A stretch of 7,732 nt of DNA from an uncultured Actinomycetes bacterium (GTDB lineage: Bacteria > Actinomycetota > Thermoleophilia > Gaiellales > F1-60-MAGs149), in NCBI GenBank assembly GCA_903847495.1, contig CAINDT010000218.1, positions 1 to 7,732 of the forward strand, in the 5' to 3' direction. Below the pieces are notes generated by a model, which was not told the origin of the DNA, ran no database searches, and saw only the letters and a list, made by a program, of their open reading frames with translations. The translations under genes were made by a program, and so were the position numbers. The number at the start of each line of letters is the position of its first letter. Positions within the stretch are counted from its first letter, which is position 1. Shown here piece by piece: positions 6,944-7,732 of the stretch.

Positions 6944-6967
6944 GCGGGGGCGCTGCGGCGCCCCCGC
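6944..6967. terminator. bidirectional GC-rich hairpin between convergent genes
   Basis: A perfect 10-bp stem, GCGGGGGCGC (6944-6953) with GCGCCCCCGC (6958-6967), around a TGCG loop. It lies 43 bp after the pckA stop and 5 bp from the stop of the convergent transporter gene, so it can serve both. There is no T-tract, only TGTGGTT on the plus-strand side. Confidence 0.75.
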
Positions 6968-6972
6968 TGTGG

Positions 6973-7732
6973 TTAGCCGACCAGCTCGTAGCCGTTGAGG
7001 CCGACGCGGTAGACGTGGATCCGAGCGTCCTCGAGCTCGTGGCGCTCGTCGAACGCGATCGGCATCGCGAGGATGCTCTCCTCGAGCCGCACCTTGGGAA
7101 CCTCCTTCGTGACGGCACTGCGCGTGACGCCGCCGTCGCGCTTGCAGACGTCGAGCGCCGCGGTCAGCACGACCTCCATCGCCACATAGGCGGGGCCGCC
7201 GAAGGCCTCGAAGTCGCCGAAGATCGATTCGTAGAGCCGGATGATGTCGCGCCCCTGGGGATACCGCGAGATATCCGGCGCGTAGGTGGTCACGTAGGCG
7301 CCGGGCACGCCGAAGGCGTTCACGAACAGCGCATCGCCGCCGACGATCGTCGGGTACTTGCCGGCAGCGTGGAGCTCGGTGACGACCCGGCGTGCGTCTG
7401 ACGCGACGAGCAGCGGCGTGATGACCACGTCCACTTGCGGCGTGACGCGTGTGACGACCTCGGAATACGACTCCTGCCCGACCTTGACGTTGACCCGCTG
7501 CACCTTGATACCGCGCGCCTCGAGCTGCTTGAAGACCGCATTTGCGAGTCCCGCCGAGTAGGGCTCGTCGTCCTGCACGATCAGCACGCCTTTCGCCTCG
7601 AGGTCGTCGGCGACGAACTCCGCCATGCGAGGCGCCTGGAGGGCGTCGCTCGCCACCACGCGGAAGAAGTTCTTGAGGCCGCCGTCGGTGAGGCTCGCAT
7701 TGGTCGCGGACGGCGAGACGTATGCGAGCCCC
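6973..7732 (-). CDS. branched-chain amino-acid-type ABC transporter substrate-binding protein (LivJ-like, C-terminal part)
   Basis: The frame enters at the right window edge and ends at the TAA at 6973-6975, giving 252 visible residues; the N-terminus with its signal peptide lies outside. The first visible segment, GLAYVSPSATNASLTDGG, followed by KNFFRVVASD, is the hallmark of the periplasmic-binding-protein type 1 family of LivJ/amide-binding receptors (Peripla_BP_6). GVLIVQDDEPYSAGLANAVFK is the next Rossmann-like strand and helix, and a later GPAYVAMEVVLTAALDVC helix matches the family. Such proteins bind branched-chain amino acids, amides or other small ligands outside the membrane and deliver them to an ABC permease; the ligand is not readable here. 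An internal GTG at 7659 is not the true start, because family homology continues upstream of it. It is convergent with pckA. Partner permease or ATPase genes are not in the window. Confidence 0.9.
   Translation of the reverse strand, partial: GLAYVSPSATNASLTDGGLKNFFRVVASDALQAPRMAEFVADDLEAKGVLIVQDDEPYSAGLANAVFKQLEARGIKVQRVNVKVGQESYSEVVTRVTPQVDVVITPLLVASDARRVVTELHAAGKYPTIVGGDALFVNAFGVPGAYVTTYAPDISRYPQGRDIIRLYESIFGDFEAFGGPAYVAMEVVLTAALDVCKRDGGVTRSAVTKEVPKVRLEESILAMPIAFDERHELEDARIHVYRVGLNGYELVG

Overview
The window is GC-rich, gene-dense bacterial DNA with long antisense open frames, as expected at high GC. The gene content fits a high-GC actinobacterium. An ATP-type PEP carboxykinase combined with start sites that look leaderless suggests a deep-branching lineage such as Thermoleophilia/Solirubrobacterales, because the best-studied Actinobacteria use the GTP-type enzyme. 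This placement is inference; no marker gene is present.

Layout from left to right. Positions 1-559 (-) hold the N-terminal 186 residues of a metallo-beta-lactamase-fold lactonase of the AttM/BlcC/AiiA type, cut by the window edge. Positions 560-672 are intergenic and carry three palindromes whose centres are exactly 37 bp apart, a probable operator array for the lactonase gene. Positions 673-2974 (-) hold three genes joined by 4-base start/stop overlaps: vapB (ribbon-helix-helix antitoxin), vapC (PIN-domain toxin) and a thiamine-diphosphate enzyme of the IlvB family. A 30-bp inverted repeat in front of vapB is a probable autoregulatory operator. Positions 3042-4520 (-) hold a succinate-semialdehyde dehydrogenase (gabD). 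Divergent from it, 4640-5059 (+) encodes a small universal-stress-protein-like protein with a degenerate nucleotide-binding motif, followed by a strong hairpin. Positions 5266-6900 (+) hold pckA, with a clear ribosome binding site and a GC-rich hairpin behind it. Positions 6973-7732 (-) hold the C-terminal part of a branched-chain amino-acid-type (LivJ-like) ABC substrate-binding protein, convergent with pckA and open at the right edge.

How the genes may work together (inference). GabD oxidises succinate semialdehyde to succinate. Two nearby genes could plausibly supply that semialdehyde. The IlvB-like enzyme could act like the cyanobacterial 2-oxoglutarate decarboxylase, giving a variant TCA cycle. 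The AttM-like lactonase could open gamma-butyrolactone to 4-hydroxybutyrate, as in the Agrobacterium attKLM/blcABC pathway, but the required dehydrogenase is not seen here. Succinate would pass through oxaloacetate to PEP by PckA. The most unusual features are the 37-bp-phased palindrome array and the ThDP-enzyme gene tied by overlapping codons to a toxin-antitoxin pair. No RNA genes, CRISPR arrays, insertion sequences or tRNA-like structures were seen.
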